Assembly (NCBI GenBank): GCA_004144185.1
Contig: SEFP01000001.1
Span: 558,001-622,000, forward strand
Length of the DNA: 64,000 nt
Reading direction: 5' to 3'
From: Sphingobacteriales bacterium
GTDB taxonomy: Bacteria; Bacteroidota; Bacteroidia; Chitinophagales; Chitinophagaceae
Made by a program: the position numbers and the translations under genes. The notes beneath the pieces were generated by a model. It saw nothing but the letters and a program-made list of their open reading frames with translations. It was not told the DNA's origin and ran no database searches. Numbering within the stretch: the first letter of the stretch is position 1; each line of letters starts with the position of its first letter. Below, one piece after another: positions 42,001 through 52,734 of this stretch.

Positions 42001-43686
42001 ATGCATTCTGAACTTTTGGGTGTGCTCCTGATGTTCGTCCTCACCCTGCTGCTTTCTGTACCCCTAGGCCGGTATATGGCCCGCGTTTATGCCGGCGAGC
42101 GAACCTGGCTGGATCCCGTGCTGGGTCCGCTCGACCGCCTGCTGTACCGGATCGGCGGCGTACGTCCACAGGAGGAACAAACCTGGCAACAACAGCTAAA
42201 AGCCTTGCTGACGATCAACCTGATCTGGTTTCTGCTGGGGATGTTTCTGCTGCTCAACCAGGGCTGGCTACCCCTCAACCCCGACGGCAACCCCGGACAG
42301 ACCGCCGATCAGGCCTTCAACACCGCTGTTTCTTTTCTGGTCAACTGCAACCTGCAGCACTACTCCGGCGAAAGTGGCGTCAGCTATCTGAGCCAGCTGT
42401 ACCTGATGTTTTTGCAGTTTGTAACCGCCGCCACCGGCATGGCTGCGGCAGTGACCGTCTTCTATGCCCTCCGGAAAGGCATTCATACTACGCTGGGCAA
42501 TTTCTACGTCTTCTTCACCCGGTCGATTACCCGCATCCTGTTGCCGCTTTGCCTGGTAGTTGCTACGATTCTGTTGTTCAACGGTACGCCAATGACCTTT
42601 AAAGGCAAGCAGCCGATGGTCACCGTTCAGGGCGATACCACGATGGTCTCCACCGGTCCGGTAGCAGCATTTGTACCCATCAAACATCTGGGCACCAACG
42701 GCGGCGGCTTCTTCGGAGCCAACAGCGCCCACCCGCTGGAAAACGTCAACTACATCACCAACATGACGCAGATGGTGGCGCAGATGCTGATTCCGTTTGC
42801 CTTGATATTTGCGTTGGGCTACTTCCTTAAAAAACGGAAGATGGCCTGGGTGATCTGGGGCGTAATGACCGTTGGCTTCCTGCTGCTGACCATCCCGACG
42901 ATGATCACCGAGATGAAAGGCAATCCGGCCATTACCGCGATGGGTGTGGATCCCGCGCTGGGTGCGATGGAAGGCAAGGAAGTTCGTTTTGGCACCCCGG
43001 CATCGGCCTACTGGAGTATCGCTACCACAGTAATCTCGACCGGATCGGTGAACGCCATGCACGACAGTTTTATGCCGCTCAGCGGACTGAATATGATGCT
43101 GGCGATGATGGTCAACTGCTTTTACGGCGGCTGCGGCGTAGGGATTCTCAACTATTTCGTGTTCATCATTCTGGCGGTGTTTATCAGTGGATTGATGGTG
43201 GGCCGGACGCCGGAACTACTGGGCAAAAAAGTAGAAGCCAAGGAAATGAAGATCGCCATGATCGTCGCCTTGCTGCATCCACTGCTCATTCTGGCCGGAA
43301 CCGCGCTGGCCGCCGCCCTGCCCTCCCAGACCGCCTCGACCCTGGCCAATCCGGGATTCCACGGTTTTAGCGAGATGCTATACGAGTACACGTCTTCGGC
43401 CGCCAACAACGGCAGCGGCTTTGAAGGTCTTGGTGACAATACCATCTGGTGGAATATCAGCACCGGATTGGTGCTGATCCTGTCGCGCTACCTGCCCATT
43501 ATCGGCCCGGTCGCCATCGCTGGTATCCTGGCCCGCAAAAAATACATTCCGGAAAGCGCCGGTACCCTGCGCACCGACACGGCCACGTTCGGCTTTATGG
43601 TCTTCGCCGTCATCCTGATTGTTGCAGCTCTCGCCTTCTTCCCGGCACTTACGCTGGGACCCGTCGCCGAACAGTTTGCCCACTAA
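42001..43686 (+). CDS. kdpA: Potassium-transporting ATPase subunit A, KdpA
   Basis: The 561-residue K+ channel subunit. Selectivity-filter loops are visible: TAVSFLVNCNLQHYSGE, LGTNGGGFFGANSAHP, FYGGCGVG and ANNGSGFEG. Ten membrane helices run through the chain. It binds and passes K+ with nM-uM affinity under potassium starvation. It forms the operon kdpF-A-B-C with the ATPase subunit 40 nt downstream. Confidence 0.97.
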   Translation: MHSELLGVLLMFVLTLLLSVPLGRYMARVYAGERTWLDPVLGPLDRLLYRIGGVRPQEEQTWQQQLKALLTINLIWFLLGMFLLLNQGWLPLNPDGNPGQTADQAFNTAVSFLVNCNLQHYSGESGVSYLSQLYLMFLQFVTAATGMAAAVTVFYALRKGIHTTLGNFYVFFTRSITRILLPLCLVVATILLFNGTPMTFKGKQPMVTVQGDTTMVSTGPVAAFVPIKHLGTNGGGFFGANSAHPLENVNYITNMTQMVAQMLIPFALIFALGYFLKKRKMAWVIWGVMTVGFLLLTIPTMITEMKGNPAITAMGVDPALGAMEGKEVRFGTPASAYWSIATTVISTGSVNAMHDSFMPLSGLNMMLAMMVNCFYGGCGVGILNYFVFIILAVFISGLMVGRTPELLGKKVEAKEMKIAMIVALLHPLLILAGTALAAALPSQTASTLANPGFHGFSEMLYEYTSSAANNGSGFEGLGDNTIWWNISTGLVLILSRYLPIIGPVAIAGILARKKYIPESAGTLRTDTATFGFMVFAVILIVAALAFFPALTLGPVAEQFAH

Positions 43687-43726
43687 TAGCTACTAACCGA
43701 CTTTTTTAAAACACTCCTGTACGTTT

Positions 43727-45835
43727 ATGTCTGGTTCCAAATCTCCTTCCCGCCTCTTCGAGCCTGCGCTGGTCCGGGAAGCCCTGCGCGAGTCGCTGAT
43801 CAAACTCAACCCCGTCAGCATGGTGCGCAACCCGGTCATGTTTACCGTCTGGATCGGCACCGTGGTTATGATCGTGGTCTGCTGCGCCATTGCCCTGACA
43901 GGCACCACCGGCCAAGGCACCCTCGGCTACAACCTGCTGATTACAGGCCTCCTGCTACTGACGTTGCTGTTTGCCAACTTTGCCGAAGCCATTGCTGAAG
44001 CGCGCGGTAAAGCGCAGGCCAACAGCCTCCGCAAAACCCGTGAAGAAACGCCGGCAAAAAAAATCCCGGCAATCGGCAACTGGTCTGCCGATGCCATTCA
44101 GATGGTGCCATCTTCCGCGCTTCAGAAAGGCGATCTGTTTGTCTGCGAAGCAGGCGATATCATCCCAACCGATGGGGAGATCGTAGCTGGTCTGGCAACG
44201 ATCGACGAAAGCGCCATCACCGGTGAAAGTGCGCCGGTCATCCGGGAATCCGGGGGCGACAAATCCTCCGTTACCGGCGGTACCAAGGTGCTGTCCGACC
44301 GGATTGAAGTCCGCGTCACTTCCAGTCCCGGCGAAAGCTTCCTGGACAAGATGATCGCACTGGTCGAAGGCGCGGCGCGGCAGAAAACGCCCAACGAGAT
44401 CGCACTTACTATCCTGCTGGCCGGATTCACCCTGGTGTTTATCATTGTAACGATTACCCTAAAGCCCTTTGCCGACTACGCCAACGCCCCGATCACCATT
44501 GCATCCCTCATCTCGCTGTTTGTCTGCCTGATCCCCACTACCATCGGCGGACTGCTCAGCGCCATCGGGATTGCCGGGATGGACCGCGCGCTGCGGGCCA
44601 ACGTAATTACCAAAAGCGGGAAGGCCGTCGAAACCGCCGGCGATATCGACGTGTTGCTGCTCGACAAGACTGGTACCATTACGATCGGCAACCGGAAAGC
44701 CACGCATTTCTGGCCTGCCAATGGGATTCCGGAAGCCGACCTGATCCGGGCTGCTGCGCTCAGTTCTATCGCCGATGATACCCCGGAAGGTAAAAGCATC
44801 GTGGAGCTAGCGTCGCAGAACGGTACGCACCACTGGCAGCTCGACGACCAGACGATCCGCTACAGCGAAAACGGGGTAGAACGGGCCCGGTACGACCGGC
44901 AGGACGTGACCTTCCAGCGCTTTACCGCCGAAACCCGTACCTCCGGTATCAACATGCCTGCCTTGTCTATCCGGAAAGGTGCTACCGATGCAATCCGCAG
45001 GTTAACGGAAAAGGCAGGGCATCCGTTTCCAGCTGAGACCGGCACAAGGGTTCAGGCTATTTCCGGAAACGGCGGTACCCCGCTCGTGGTCGCACAGAAC
45101 GACCGCGTACTTGGGGTAGTCGAGCTACAGGATATTATCAAGCCCGGGATCAGCGAGCGCTTCGAGCGGCTACGGAAAATGGGCATCAAAACGGTGATGG
45201 TGACCGGCGATAACCCACTCACGGCGAAGTTCATTTCCGAGAAAGCCGGGGTCGATGATTTTATTGCAGAGGCCAAGCCGGAAGACAAGATGAACTACAT
45301 CCGTAATGAGCAGTCCGAAGGACGCCTGGTAGCGATGATGGGCGACGGCACCAACGACGCACCGGCGCTGGCCCAGGCCGATGTAGGGGTTGCGATGAAC
45401 AGCGGCACCCAGGCAGCAAAAGAAGCCGGCAATATGGTGGATCTCGACAACGACCCGACCAAGCTGATTGAGGTAGTGGAGATCGGCAAGCAGTTGCTGA
45501 TGACCCGCGGCACCCTGACCACCTTCAGTATTGCCAACGATGTGGCCAAGTATTTTGCCATTATCCCGGCGCTGTTTATCACGTCCATTCCCTCCTTACA
45601 GGCGCTGAACGTGATGCGGCTGCACAGTCCGGAAAGCGCGATTTTATCCGCCGTTATTTTCAACGCGCTGATCATCCCGATGCTGATTCCGCTGGCGCTG
45701 AAAGGCGTGGCCTACAAGCCGGTGGGCGCTGGGGCGCTGTTACGACGCAACCTGCTGATCTATGGTCTGGGCGGCATTCTCATTCCGTTTATCGGTATCA
45801 AGCTGATCGACCTGCTGGTTGGCCTGTTTTTCTAA
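43727..45835 (+). CDS. kdpB: Potassium-transporting ATPase ATP-binding subunit KdpB
   Basis: The 702-residue P-type (P1A) ATPase that drives KdpA. The phosphorylated Asp313 is in [16 protein letters not shown] appears in AITGESAPV, and the hinge in [23 protein letters not shown]. Membrane helices at 30-95, 220-290 and 560-700 fit the family. It is the third structural gene of the operon. Shut-off by serine phosphorylation in TGES, known in E. coli, is possible as the Ser is kept. Confidence 0.98.
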   Translation: MSGSKSPSRLFEPALVREALRESLIKLNPVSMVRNPVMFTVWIGTVVMIVVCCAIALTGTTGQGTLGYNLLITGLLLLTLLFANFAEAIAEARGKAQANSLRKTREETPAKKIPAIGNWSADAIQMVPSSALQKGDLFVCEAGDIIPTDGEIVAGLATIDESAITGESAPVIRESGGDKSSVTGGTKVLSDRIEVRVTSSPGESFLDKMIALVEGAARQKTPNEIALTILLAGFTLVFIIVTITLKPFADYANAPITIASLISLFVCLIPTTIGGLLSAIGIAGMDRALRANVITKSGKAVETAGDIDVLLLDKTGTITIGNRKATHFWPANGIPEADLIRAAALSSIADDTPEGKSIVELASQNGTHHWQLDDQTIRYSENGVERARYDRQDVTFQRFTAETRTSGINMPALSIRKGATDAIRRLTEKAGHPFPAETGTRVQAISGNGGTPLVVAQNDRVLGVVELQDIIKPGISERFERLRKMGIKTVMVTGDNPLTAKFISEKAGVDDFIAEAKPEDKMNYIRNEQSEGRLVAMMGDGTNDAPALAQADVGVAMNSGTQAAKEAGNMVDLDNDPTKLIEVVEIGKQLLMTRGTLTTFSIANDVAKYFAIIPALFITSIPSLQALNVMRLHSPESAILSAVIFNALIIPMLIPLALKGVAYKPVGAGALLRRNLLIYGLGGILIPFIGIKLIDLLVGLFF

Positions 45836-45880
45836 CACCGGAGTTCCGGATGGTTCCGGAACATCCTTTCACCTTCTTTC

Positions 45881-46426
45881 ATGAAATCTCAACTCTCACC
45901 TGCCCTCCGGCTGACATTGGTACTGATGGTCCTCTGCATCGGGCTGTACTCGCTGGCCGTGCTGGGCATGGCACAGGCCGCGCCCTTCCACGGTACCGGT
46001 ATCCGGCTTGCCGATGCCAAAGGCCATTCCTATTACGAAGCCATCGGTCAAAAGTTCGATAGCGTTATTTACTTCCAGAGCCGCCCATCAGCTGTTGGCT
46101 ACAATGCCGCCGGAAGCGGGGGCAGCAATAAAGGCCCTAACAACCCCGACTACCTGAACGAAGTACAGGAGCGGGTAACGGTCTTCCGAGCCCAAAACCC
46201 AGGTGCGCCCGTTCCGATGGATCTGGTCACAGCCAGTGGCAGCGGACTCGATCCGGATATCTCCATAGCCGCCGCACAAGCACAGGTGGTTCGCATTGCC
46301 CAAGCTCGCAGCGTACCTGAAGCTTCGATCCAACAGCTGATCCAGAATCAGCAACACACTCCTTTTTTCGGTCCTCAAACGATCAACGTCCTGCGCCTGA
46401 ATCTGGCCCTCGACACCCTGCACTAA
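45881..46426 (+). CDS. kdpC: Potassium-transporting ATPase subunit C, KdpC
   Basis: A 181-residue subunit with one N-terminal membrane helix (about 10-33) and a periplasmic domain. Conserved segments: FQSRPSAVGYNAAGSGGSN, VPMDLVTASGSGLDPDIS, and AQAQVVRIAQARSV. KdpC stabilises the complex and raises ATP affinity. The next gene, a porin, begins 2 nt after its stop. Confidence 0.96.
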   Translation: MKSQLSPALRLTLVLMVLCIGLYSLAVLGMAQAAPFHGTGIRLADAKGHSYYEAIGQKFDSVIYFQSRPSAVGYNAAGSGGSNKGPNNPDYLNEVQERVTVFRAQNPGAPVPMDLVTASGSGLDPDISIAAAQAQVVRIAQARSVPEASIQQLIQNQQHTPFFGPQTINVLRLNLALDTLH

Positions 46427-46428
46427 CC

Positions 46429-47523
46429 ATGAACACTCGTCTATTCCTGCTGGCAACCGCTTTTTCCATCCCGTCGCTGGTGAGCCACGCCCAGTCTACC
46501 GACAGCACCACAACGCCCAGTCCACTACGCATTTCCGGATACGTTGAAGCCTATTATTCCTATGATTTCGCCCGACCGGAAACTCATATCCGTCAGCCCT
46601 TTCTGTACTCCTACAACCGCCACAATACCGTCAACCTAAACCTGGGGTACGTCAAGGCGGCGTATGACAATGGCCGGGTACGGGGTACCCTCGCGCTGAT
46701 GGCCGGTACCTACGCCAACGATAATATGGCCGCCGAACCGGGGGTGCTGAAAAATGTTTTCGAAGCCAACGCCGGGGTTAAAATCTCCCGCCGGAAAAAC
46801 GTCTGGATCGATGCCGGTATTCTGCCCTCGCATATCGGCTGGGAAAGCGCTATTGGCAAAGACTGCCCCAACCTGACCCGCAGCCTGTCGGCCGACAACA
46901 CCCCGTACTTCGAGACCGGTGCCCGCCTGTCGTACACCACCGATAATGGTCGCTGGTATATGAGCGGGATGATCCTCAACGGCTGGCAGCGCATCGAGCG
47001 GGTTTCCGGAAACAATACCCCCGCCTTTGGGCATCAACTGACCTTCAAACCCAACAGCCGGGTGACGCTCAACAGCAGTTCCTTTATCGGCAGCGACAAG
47101 CCGGATAGCAATCGCCGGATGCGGTATTTCCACGACCTGTACGGACAGTTTGCTGTAAGCGAAAAATTGTCGCTGACGCTGGGATTCGATATTGGCGCGG
47201 AGCAGAACGCCAAAGGCAGTTCCGATTACCACACCTGGTACAGTCCCAATATCATTGCCTACTACAAGCCTACCGCTAACTGGGGCATTGGCCTCCGCGG
47301 GGAGTATTACAATGATCCCGGCGGCGTAATTATCGGTACGGGTACGCCTAACGGTTTTCAGACGCTGGGGTATTCGGTCAATCTGGACCGGACCATCACC
47401 TCCAATGCCGTCTGGCGGATCGAAGCGCGAGGCTTCAACAGCAAAGACGCCATCTTTCAGCAAGATGGCAGCCCGTCTCAAAACAATTTCTTTTTGACCA
47501 CCGCGCTGGCCGTATCCTTCTAA
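46429..47523 (+). CDS. Outer-membrane porin linked to the kdp operon
   Basis: A 364-residue porin. Residues 1-22 form a signal peptide ending SHAQ. The rest alternates strands with aromatic girdles and ends with a C-terminal Phe (TTALAVSF), as outer-membrane barrels do. The N-terminus of the mature part (LRISGYVEAYYSYDF) is like Bacteroidota porins seen behind kdpC. Being only 2 nt from kdpC, it probably brings K+ across the outer membrane for the pump; that is inference from context. Confidence 0.88.
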   Translation: MNTRLFLLATAFSIPSLVSHAQSTDSTTTPSPLRISGYVEAYYSYDFARPETHIRQPFLYSYNRHNTVNLNLGYVKAAYDNGRVRGTLALMAGTYANDNMAAEPGVLKNVFEANAGVKISRRKNVWIDAGILPSHIGWESAIGKDCPNLTRSLSADNTPYFETGARLSYTTDNGRWYMSGMILNGWQRIERVSGNNTPAFGHQLTFKPNSRVTLNSSSFIGSDKPDSNRRMRYFHDLYGQFAVSEKLSLTLGFDIGAEQNAKGSSDYHTWYSPNIIAYYKPTANWGIGLRGEYYNDPGGVIIGTGTPNGFQTLGYSVNLDRTITSNAVWRIEARGFNSKDAIFQQDGSPSQNNFFLTTALAVSF

Positions 47524-47566
47524 CGGCTTTCCGGAAATTTCCCAAACGCTACGCGCCTTCATCTCT

Positions 47567-48688
47567 ATGGAACAGATCAAAGAAAACGCCCGTCAGTTTC
47601 TGGACCTCATCCAGAAATCCAGGCGCGGCCGATTCAAGCTGTATGTAGGGATGAGCGCCGGAGTGGGCAAAACCTACCGGATGCTCCAGGAAGCGCATAG
47701 CCTGCTGCGTCAGGGCGTCGATGTCAAGATTGGTTATATCGAAACCCACTGTCGCGCCGAAACCCATGCTTTGCTGGCCGGTCTTCCGGAAATTCCCCGC
47801 CGCCATTTGTTTTACAAAGGCAAAGACCTCGAAGAACTGGATACCGATGCCATCCTGGCGCTCCGGCCCGAGGTGGTGCTGGTCGATGAACTGGCGCATT
47901 CCAATATCGAAGGCAGCCGCAACCCCAAGCGCTATCAGGATGTGGCCGATCTGCTGGCCGCCGGGATCAGCGTGATCTCCGCCGTCAATATCCAGCATAT
48001 TGAAAGTCTGCACGAAGCGGTGAAGGCCATTACCGGGATTGACGTTACCGAGCGCATTCCAGACAGCATCTTGAAGCTGGCCGATGAAGTGGTGAACATC
48101 GATCTGCCGGCCGACGAGCTGATTACCCGGCTTAAGGAAGGGAAGATTTACCAGGCGGATAAAATCCAGACGGCCCTCAGCCATTTCTTTCAGGAAGACC
48201 ATATTCTGCAACTGCGCGAGCTGGCCCTGAAAGAAGTGGCGGCGGCGGTAGAGCGCAAAGTAGAGATCCAGCTGCCCCGGCAGGCGATGGGACAGGAGCG
48301 GTTTCTGGCCTGCATCAGCAGCAACGAGCAATCGGCCAAAAAAGTCATCCGGAAGACGGCCCGACTGGCCACCTACTACCAAAGCAAATGGTACACCCTA
48401 TTTGTCGAAACACCCCGTGAGCGCCCCGATAAAATTCCGCTCGACCGTCAGCGCCGGCTGATCAATAATATGCAGCTGGCCACTGAACTGGGCTCCGAAA
48501 TCATCAAGGTGCAGGCCAAGCAGGTGGCGGCGGCGATTGTAGCGCAGGCCGAGATCCGGAACATCACCACCATCTGCATCGGCAAGCCGCACCTTCGGTT
48601 GCTGCAGGTCATTGCCGCTACCAATGTCTTCAACAACCTGTTGAAAAAGCTGGGCAACAGCGATATCGACGTGGTGATCCTGAGCTGA
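47567..48688 (+). CDS. Short KdpD: sensor N-terminal ATPase plus USP domain, without kinase
   Basis: A 373-residue protein matching only the first part of E. coli KdpD. The KdpD domain (20-215) has Walker A GMSAGVGKTYRM and Walker B VVLVDELAHSN. A USP-like domain (about 240-373, ACISSNEQSAKKVIRKTARL to SDIDVVILS) follows. The membrane, GAF and histidine kinase parts are missing: the chain ends here and a separate kinase gene lies 64 nt on. It likely senses K+, turgor or c-di-AMP (bound by USP in some KdpD proteins) and speaks to that kinase. The split is common in this phylum. Confidence 0.9.
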   Translation: MEQIKENARQFLDLIQKSRRGRFKLYVGMSAGVGKTYRMLQEAHSLLRQGVDVKIGYIETHCRAETHALLAGLPEIPRRHLFYKGKDLEELDTDAILALRPEVVLVDELAHSNIEGSRNPKRYQDVADLLAAGISVISAVNIQHIESLHEAVKAITGIDVTERIPDSILKLADEVVNIDLPADELITRLKEGKIYQADKIQTALSHFFQEDHILQLRELALKEVAAAVERKVEIQLPRQAMGQERFLACISSNEQSAKKVIRKTARLATYYQSKWYTLFVETPRERPDKIPLDRQRRLINNMQLATELGSEIIKVQAKQVAAAIVAQAEIRNITTICIGKPHLRLLQVIAATNVFNNLLKKLGNSDIDVVILS

Positions 48689-48752
48689 TTTGCTTCCGGA
48701 ACGTTCCTAGTCCGGCACCCTACCTTCCCTTTTCCTGAATCGACTTTATTTC

Positions 48753-50468
48753 ATGTCTCTTAAGCAGAAACTAACCCTGGGTCTCGGAGCGCTCTTTACG
48801 CTGGTGATTTTGCTAGGCAGCCTCTCCGCCATTTACGTTCATAAGCTGTCGGCAGATACCAAAAACATCCTGACCGCCAACTACCAGTCGGTATCCTATA
48901 CGCGGAATATGCTGCTGGCTTTGGACGATGGCTTTCCGGGTCCAACGGCCGCCGCGGTATTGGAGCACAACCTGGCCCTGCAACGCCAAAACATCACCGA
49001 GGATGGCGAAGGCGATGCGACGCGGAAGCTGGCCGCCGACGTAGCTCGTTTAAAGCAAAGCCCCGACGAAGCGCAGTTTAAAACCGTACGGCAGGATATC
49101 ATTGTGATCATGGCGCTGAACATGGAAGCCATCCAGCGTAAAAGCCGTATCGCAGAGGCCACCGCCGGAGACGCCCTGACCTGGATTATGCTGGCCGGCG
49201 GGTTTTGTTTTGCCATCGGTCTGACGCTGCTCATCAACCTACCCGGCAGCATTGCCAACCCGATTCGGGAGTTGACCGACCGGATGAAACGGATTGCCGC
49301 GCACAACTACACTGAGCGGATGCACCTGCAACGCAATGACGAGTTTGGCGATATGGCCCAGGCGTTCAACACGATGGCGCAGAAGCTTGAAGAATACAAC
49401 AACACCAACCTGGCCCGGGTACTGACCGAGAAGCGCCGGGTTGAAGCGCTGATCAGTGCAATCGACGAGCCGGTGGTGGGTCTGGATGAATACAAGCGGG
49501 TGTTGTTTATGAACGAAGCCGCCCAGCAGGTGGCCAACCTAACCCTTCAGCAGGTATCCGGAAAGCCGGTACAGGAACTGGCGTTGACCAATGATCTGAT
49601 CCGGATGCTGGCTAGGGATCTGTTTGAGCCGTCCGGCAGTCAGGAACCGTTGAAGATTTATGCAGACGGTAAGGAAAGTTATTTCCAGAAGCAGCTGATT
49701 CCGATTGATATCGTGCCGACCGGAGAGCAGCAACCGCGCCACTTGGGGGATGTAATTTTCCTGAAAAACATTACCGCCTTTAAAGAGCTGGACTTGGCCA
49801 AAACCCATTTCCTGGCGACGGTCTCCCACGAACTAAAAACCCCAATAGCATCCATCCGGTTGAGTACCCAATTGTTGGAAGACGAGCGGGTGGGCACGTT
49901 GAATCCGGAACAGAAAGAACTGCTGAGCAGCATCCAGGACGACACCGGGCGGTTGCTCCACATCACCGGCGAGCTGCTCAATATCACCCAGATCGAAAGC
50001 GGGCAAATGCAGTTGCAGCCGAGGCCCTGTGATCCGGCAACCATCATCCGGCAAGTAATAGCAATCAACAAAGCCAGTGCCGATGCCAAAGGGATCCGGT
50101 TGATGACGCAGCTACCGGCGGAGCTTCCGCAGGTGCAGGCCGATGCCGACAAGACCGTGTGGATCTTGTCGAATCTGCTGTCCAATGCCATCCGGTATTC
50201 GTACGATGATGCAGCCGTTACCATACGGGCCTGGGTGGACACCACCTTCATTCGCATCAGTGTGACCGATACCGGTCAGGGCATTGCGCCGCAGTACCAG
50301 CACCGGATTTTTGACCGGTATTTCCGGGTGCCAGGCAGCCGTCGCGAAGGCACCGGCTTGGGACTGGCCATCAGCCGGGAACTGATCGAAGCCCAGGGCG
50401 GTCACATCATCTTTCAAAGTGATTTTGGTGCCGGCAGTACGTTTGAAATGGCACTGGTACGCACCTGA
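48753..50468 (+). CDS. HAMP-PAS sensor histidine kinase, probable KdpD partner
   Basis: A 571-residue kinase. Two membrane helices (9-30 and about 145-170) flank a 115-residue periplasmic sensor. HAMP (170-225, NPIRELTDRMKRIAAHNYTERM) and PAS (230-340) come next. HisKA holds His359 in SHELKTPIAS. The ATPase region has LLSNAIRYS (N box), VTDTGQGIAP (G1) and GTGLGLAISRELIE (G2). It lies right after short KdpD and has no regulator of its own, so the NtrC-family protein at 40254 is the natural partner, closing the locus. Confidence 0.93.
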   Translation: MSLKQKLTLGLGALFTLVILLGSLSAIYVHKLSADTKNILTANYQSVSYTRNMLLALDDGFPGPTAAAVLEHNLALQRQNITEDGEGDATRKLAADVARLKQSPDEAQFKTVRQDIIVIMALNMEAIQRKSRIAEATAGDALTWIMLAGGFCFAIGLTLLINLPGSIANPIRELTDRMKRIAAHNYTERMHLQRNDEFGDMAQAFNTMAQKLEEYNNTNLARVLTEKRRVEALISAIDEPVVGLDEYKRVLFMNEAAQQVANLTLQQVSGKPVQELALTNDLIRMLARDLFEPSGSQEPLKIYADGKESYFQKQLIPIDIVPTGEQQPRHLGDVIFLKNITAFKELDLAKTHFLATVSHELKTPIASIRLSTQLLEDERVGTLNPEQKELLSSIQDDTGRLLHITGELLNITQIESGQMQLQPRPCDPATIIRQVIAINKASADAKGIRLMTQLPAELPQVQADADKTVWILSNLLSNAIRYSYDDAAVTIRAWVDTTFIRISVTDTGQGIAPQYQHRIFDRYFRVPGSRREGTGLGLAISRELIEAQGGHIIFQSDFGAGSTFEMALVRT

Positions 50469-50687
50469 CTGTTCGTCCAGCATCCTGATCTATTCGTGCC
50501 CCGCAGCTGTTCTCATCCATCCGCAGGAGTGTACCGGAGCCCTGACGGGTGTTCCGAGCAGTTTCCGGATCTGGTATTTGTTCCAGAATGTCAACGTCTG
50601 CACTTAAAGCACAGGTGTTGATTCAATGGAGTCAGGAGGATCGGACAACGGTTGAGTCATCGAAGATCCAGGGAAGGCCGGCACTCG

Positions 50688-52268
50688 TTAAGCTTTTTGA
50701 TTGCGGTTGGAAACCGGCAGCAGAATCGTAAAAGCGGCTCCCTGCCCGATCGAACTCTCTGCCCAGATATAACCCCGATGATCGTTTACCACCTTACGGA
50801 CCGTGGCCAGGCCGATTCCGGACCCACTGTACTCAGTTCGTCCATGCAACCGGGAGAAGACCGTAAAAATGCGCTCCGCATATTGCTGCTCGAATCCGAT
50901 GCCGTTATCCCGGATGCAAATGCGGTGGAAGTCCGGTCTGATATCGCCTGCCGTCAAACGGCTCTCCACCAGGTGCGCCGCCACGGACTCACAATTGATG
51001 GTTACCAGAGGGGGCTCCCCCGGCTTCGTATATTTCAATGCATTGCCAATCAGGTTTTGAAACACCTGCTCCCATTGGCGCCGGTTACCAGGAATAGTGC
51101 ATAACTCGCCGAGTTGAATCTGGGCTCCGGTCTGTTCCATTTCCAGGTCCAGATCGTGAAGCACCTGAACGAGTACATCATTGAGGTTCACCAGTTGTAG
51201 TTCTGCCGGTTGCCGGCTTACAGCCGAATACGCAAGCAGATCATCAATAAGCGTATCCATACGGTTTGCAGCAGCCTGCAACCGGGCAAGCACGTCCTGT
51301 TCGGCATCGGAAAGCCGGCTGCTGAGTGAACTTTTTAACCGGCTTGAAAACGCCTGGATTTTGCGGACCGGATCTTTGAGGTCATGGGAGGCTGCGTAGG
51401 CAAACTCTTCCAGGTAGCCGTTGGAACGTCGGAGCTCGCCAACCATGTATTCAAGTTCCAGCTGCAGTAGCTTCAGGTCGGAGAAATCGGTAAAGTGAAT
51501 AAAAACGTCTTCTCCGACCCTGGAGGTCGTCATGCGGTTGTACAGGTTCAGACCGTCTTTGTCGTAATGGATCTCGAACGTCAGTGACTCCCCGGTTTGG
51601 TAAGTTTGAACCGGATTGGAGAAGCTACTCGTTTCAAAATAGCCCGGAAAGACCTCACTGACCCGCTTGCCGTTCAGAACATCCGGTGTAGTCCCGGCGT
51701 AGGCGGCATATGCGCGGTTGGTCAGCCGGTACCGGAAGTCAACGATCTCGTCACCGTCAAAAACGGGCTGCAGGACCTGAACGGGTTCCTTGGATTGATC
51801 GATAACGGTTTGCAGGTACTGGTTGATTGCGGTTGTTTGAGCCAGGTGCTCGGTATAAGAGACATCTTCAACGCTGTAGATGATGCCTACAACAGCTCCG
51901 GCAGCATCCAGTACCGGCTTGCTCAACGGATGCCAGAGGCGTTGGTCGGGCGCATCGCAATAGCCCTGGAGTAACCATCTGTGACTTTGCTCCGATATCC
52001 GATTGGCTGTTTTGGTGTGCAGGACCTGCTGGAACGAATCCAGTAACAGAGTTGCTGCTTCCGAACCGGTGCCATCGCTGAAAAACGCGTCAAAGAAGCC
52101 TTTGCCTATCAATGTGCCCGGATCGAGTGGCAGCAATGCGGCATAATCATCCGAAATCGCGGCTACGGTGAAAGCAGGAGCATCAGCCAGCAGGGCAACA
52201 TGATAGCCCGGCGTAGCACAAAAGAGTGCCGTTCCAGATATATTGAGCGTGCCTTGCACAGTCTGCAT
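50688..52268 (-). CDS. Soluble two-PAS sensor histidine kinase
   Basis: A 526-residue cytoplasmic kinase. Two PAS-like domains (about 15-130 and 150-270) precede a phytochrome-type HisKA with His295 in AASHDLKDPVRKI, and an ATPase end with NLIGNALKYTKP, IRDNGIGFE and GSGIGLATVRKVV. No membrane segment is visible. It is not next to a regulator; it faces the kdp kinase and so converges on it. Input unknown. Upstream DNA (52269-52440) is A+T-rich. Confidence 0.9.
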   Translation of the reverse strand: MQTVQGTLNISGTALFCATPGYHVALLADAPAFTVAAISDDYAALLPLDPGTLIGKGFFDAFFSDGTGSEAATLLLDSFQQVLHTKTANRISEQSHRWLLQGYCDAPDQRLWHPLSKPVLDAAGAVVGIIYSVEDVSYTEHLAQTTAINQYLQTVIDQSKEPVQVLQPVFDGDEIVDFRYRLTNRAYAAYAGTTPDVLNGKRVSEVFPGYFETSSFSNPVQTYQTGESLTFEIHYDKDGLNLYNRMTTSRVGEDVFIHFTDFSDLKLLQLELEYMVGELRRSNGYLEEFAYAASHDLKDPVRKIQAFSSRLKSSLSSRLSDAEQDVLARLQAAANRMDTLIDDLLAYSAVSRQPAELQLVNLNDVLVQVLHDLDLEMEQTGAQIQLGELCTIPGNRRQWEQVFQNLIGNALKYTKPGEPPLVTINCESVAAHLVESRLTAGDIRPDFHRICIRDNGIGFEQQYAERIFTVFSRLHGRTEYSGSGIGLATVRKVVNDHRGYIWAESSIGQGAAFTILLPVSNRNQKA

Positions 52269-52587
52269 GTTCAGATGCGGATTTTTTAGGGAGATAAAAA
52301 CAGGGATCTGGTGCGGCGCTGGGTGTCTTCCTGCTGCAAAGTAGCAAAACTAGCAGCTATTAGTCAACGCCATTCCACTCCATACCTACCATCCTTATTA
52401 ATACTGATAACGCCCTATGGCTTAAGATGGATAAAAGTTATTTATTTTGAGACTAGGTGTATCTGAATCTGATGGATGCCTGAACCAGTTATTAAACCCC
52501 TCGTCTGTTTGTTTAAATCTCAATAATAAACCAGAGAACCAAAAATATAGGTTTGTGACAAAGTATAAAAAGCAGCTGACGTGTACA
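52269..52587. other. A+T-rich intergenic stretch upstream of the PAS kinase
   Basis: About 320 bp with lower G+C than the flanks and no TTCCGGAA. It should hold the kinase promoter; TACTTTG near 52340 (minus) is one base short of the usual box. A 75-codon plus-strand frame at 52447 has no family likeness and is judged random. Confidence 0.4.
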
Positions 52588-52716
52588 CTATTCTGTGGGC
52601 TTCAACTGCCCGGCGATATTCCGGAAACTACTTACGGCAGCCTCCAGACTTTCCATGATGTCTTCCGCCAATAGGTCCGAGTCCGAGACATTATCAAGAT
52701 CGGCGAGTGCCTTGTC
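52588..52716 (-). pseudogene. Protein-like 42-codon fragment next to tRNA-Pro
   Basis: On the minus strand an open stretch between two stops reads DKALADLDNVSDSDLLAED, continues with an amphipathic helix (SLEAAVSSF) and ends GQLKPTE-stop. It looks like the C-terminal helix of a real protein but has no start. It lies 58 bp from a tRNA gene, a usual landing site of mobile DNA. I cannot name the family with safety. Confidence 0.35.
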
Positions 52717-52734
52717 TTAACCTGCGTATCCATA

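Noticed and set aside
52447-52674. 75-codon plus-strand frame in the tRNA-Pro upstream region
   Set aside because: No start context, no hydrophobic or domain pattern, and it overlaps a more protein-like fragment on the other strand.
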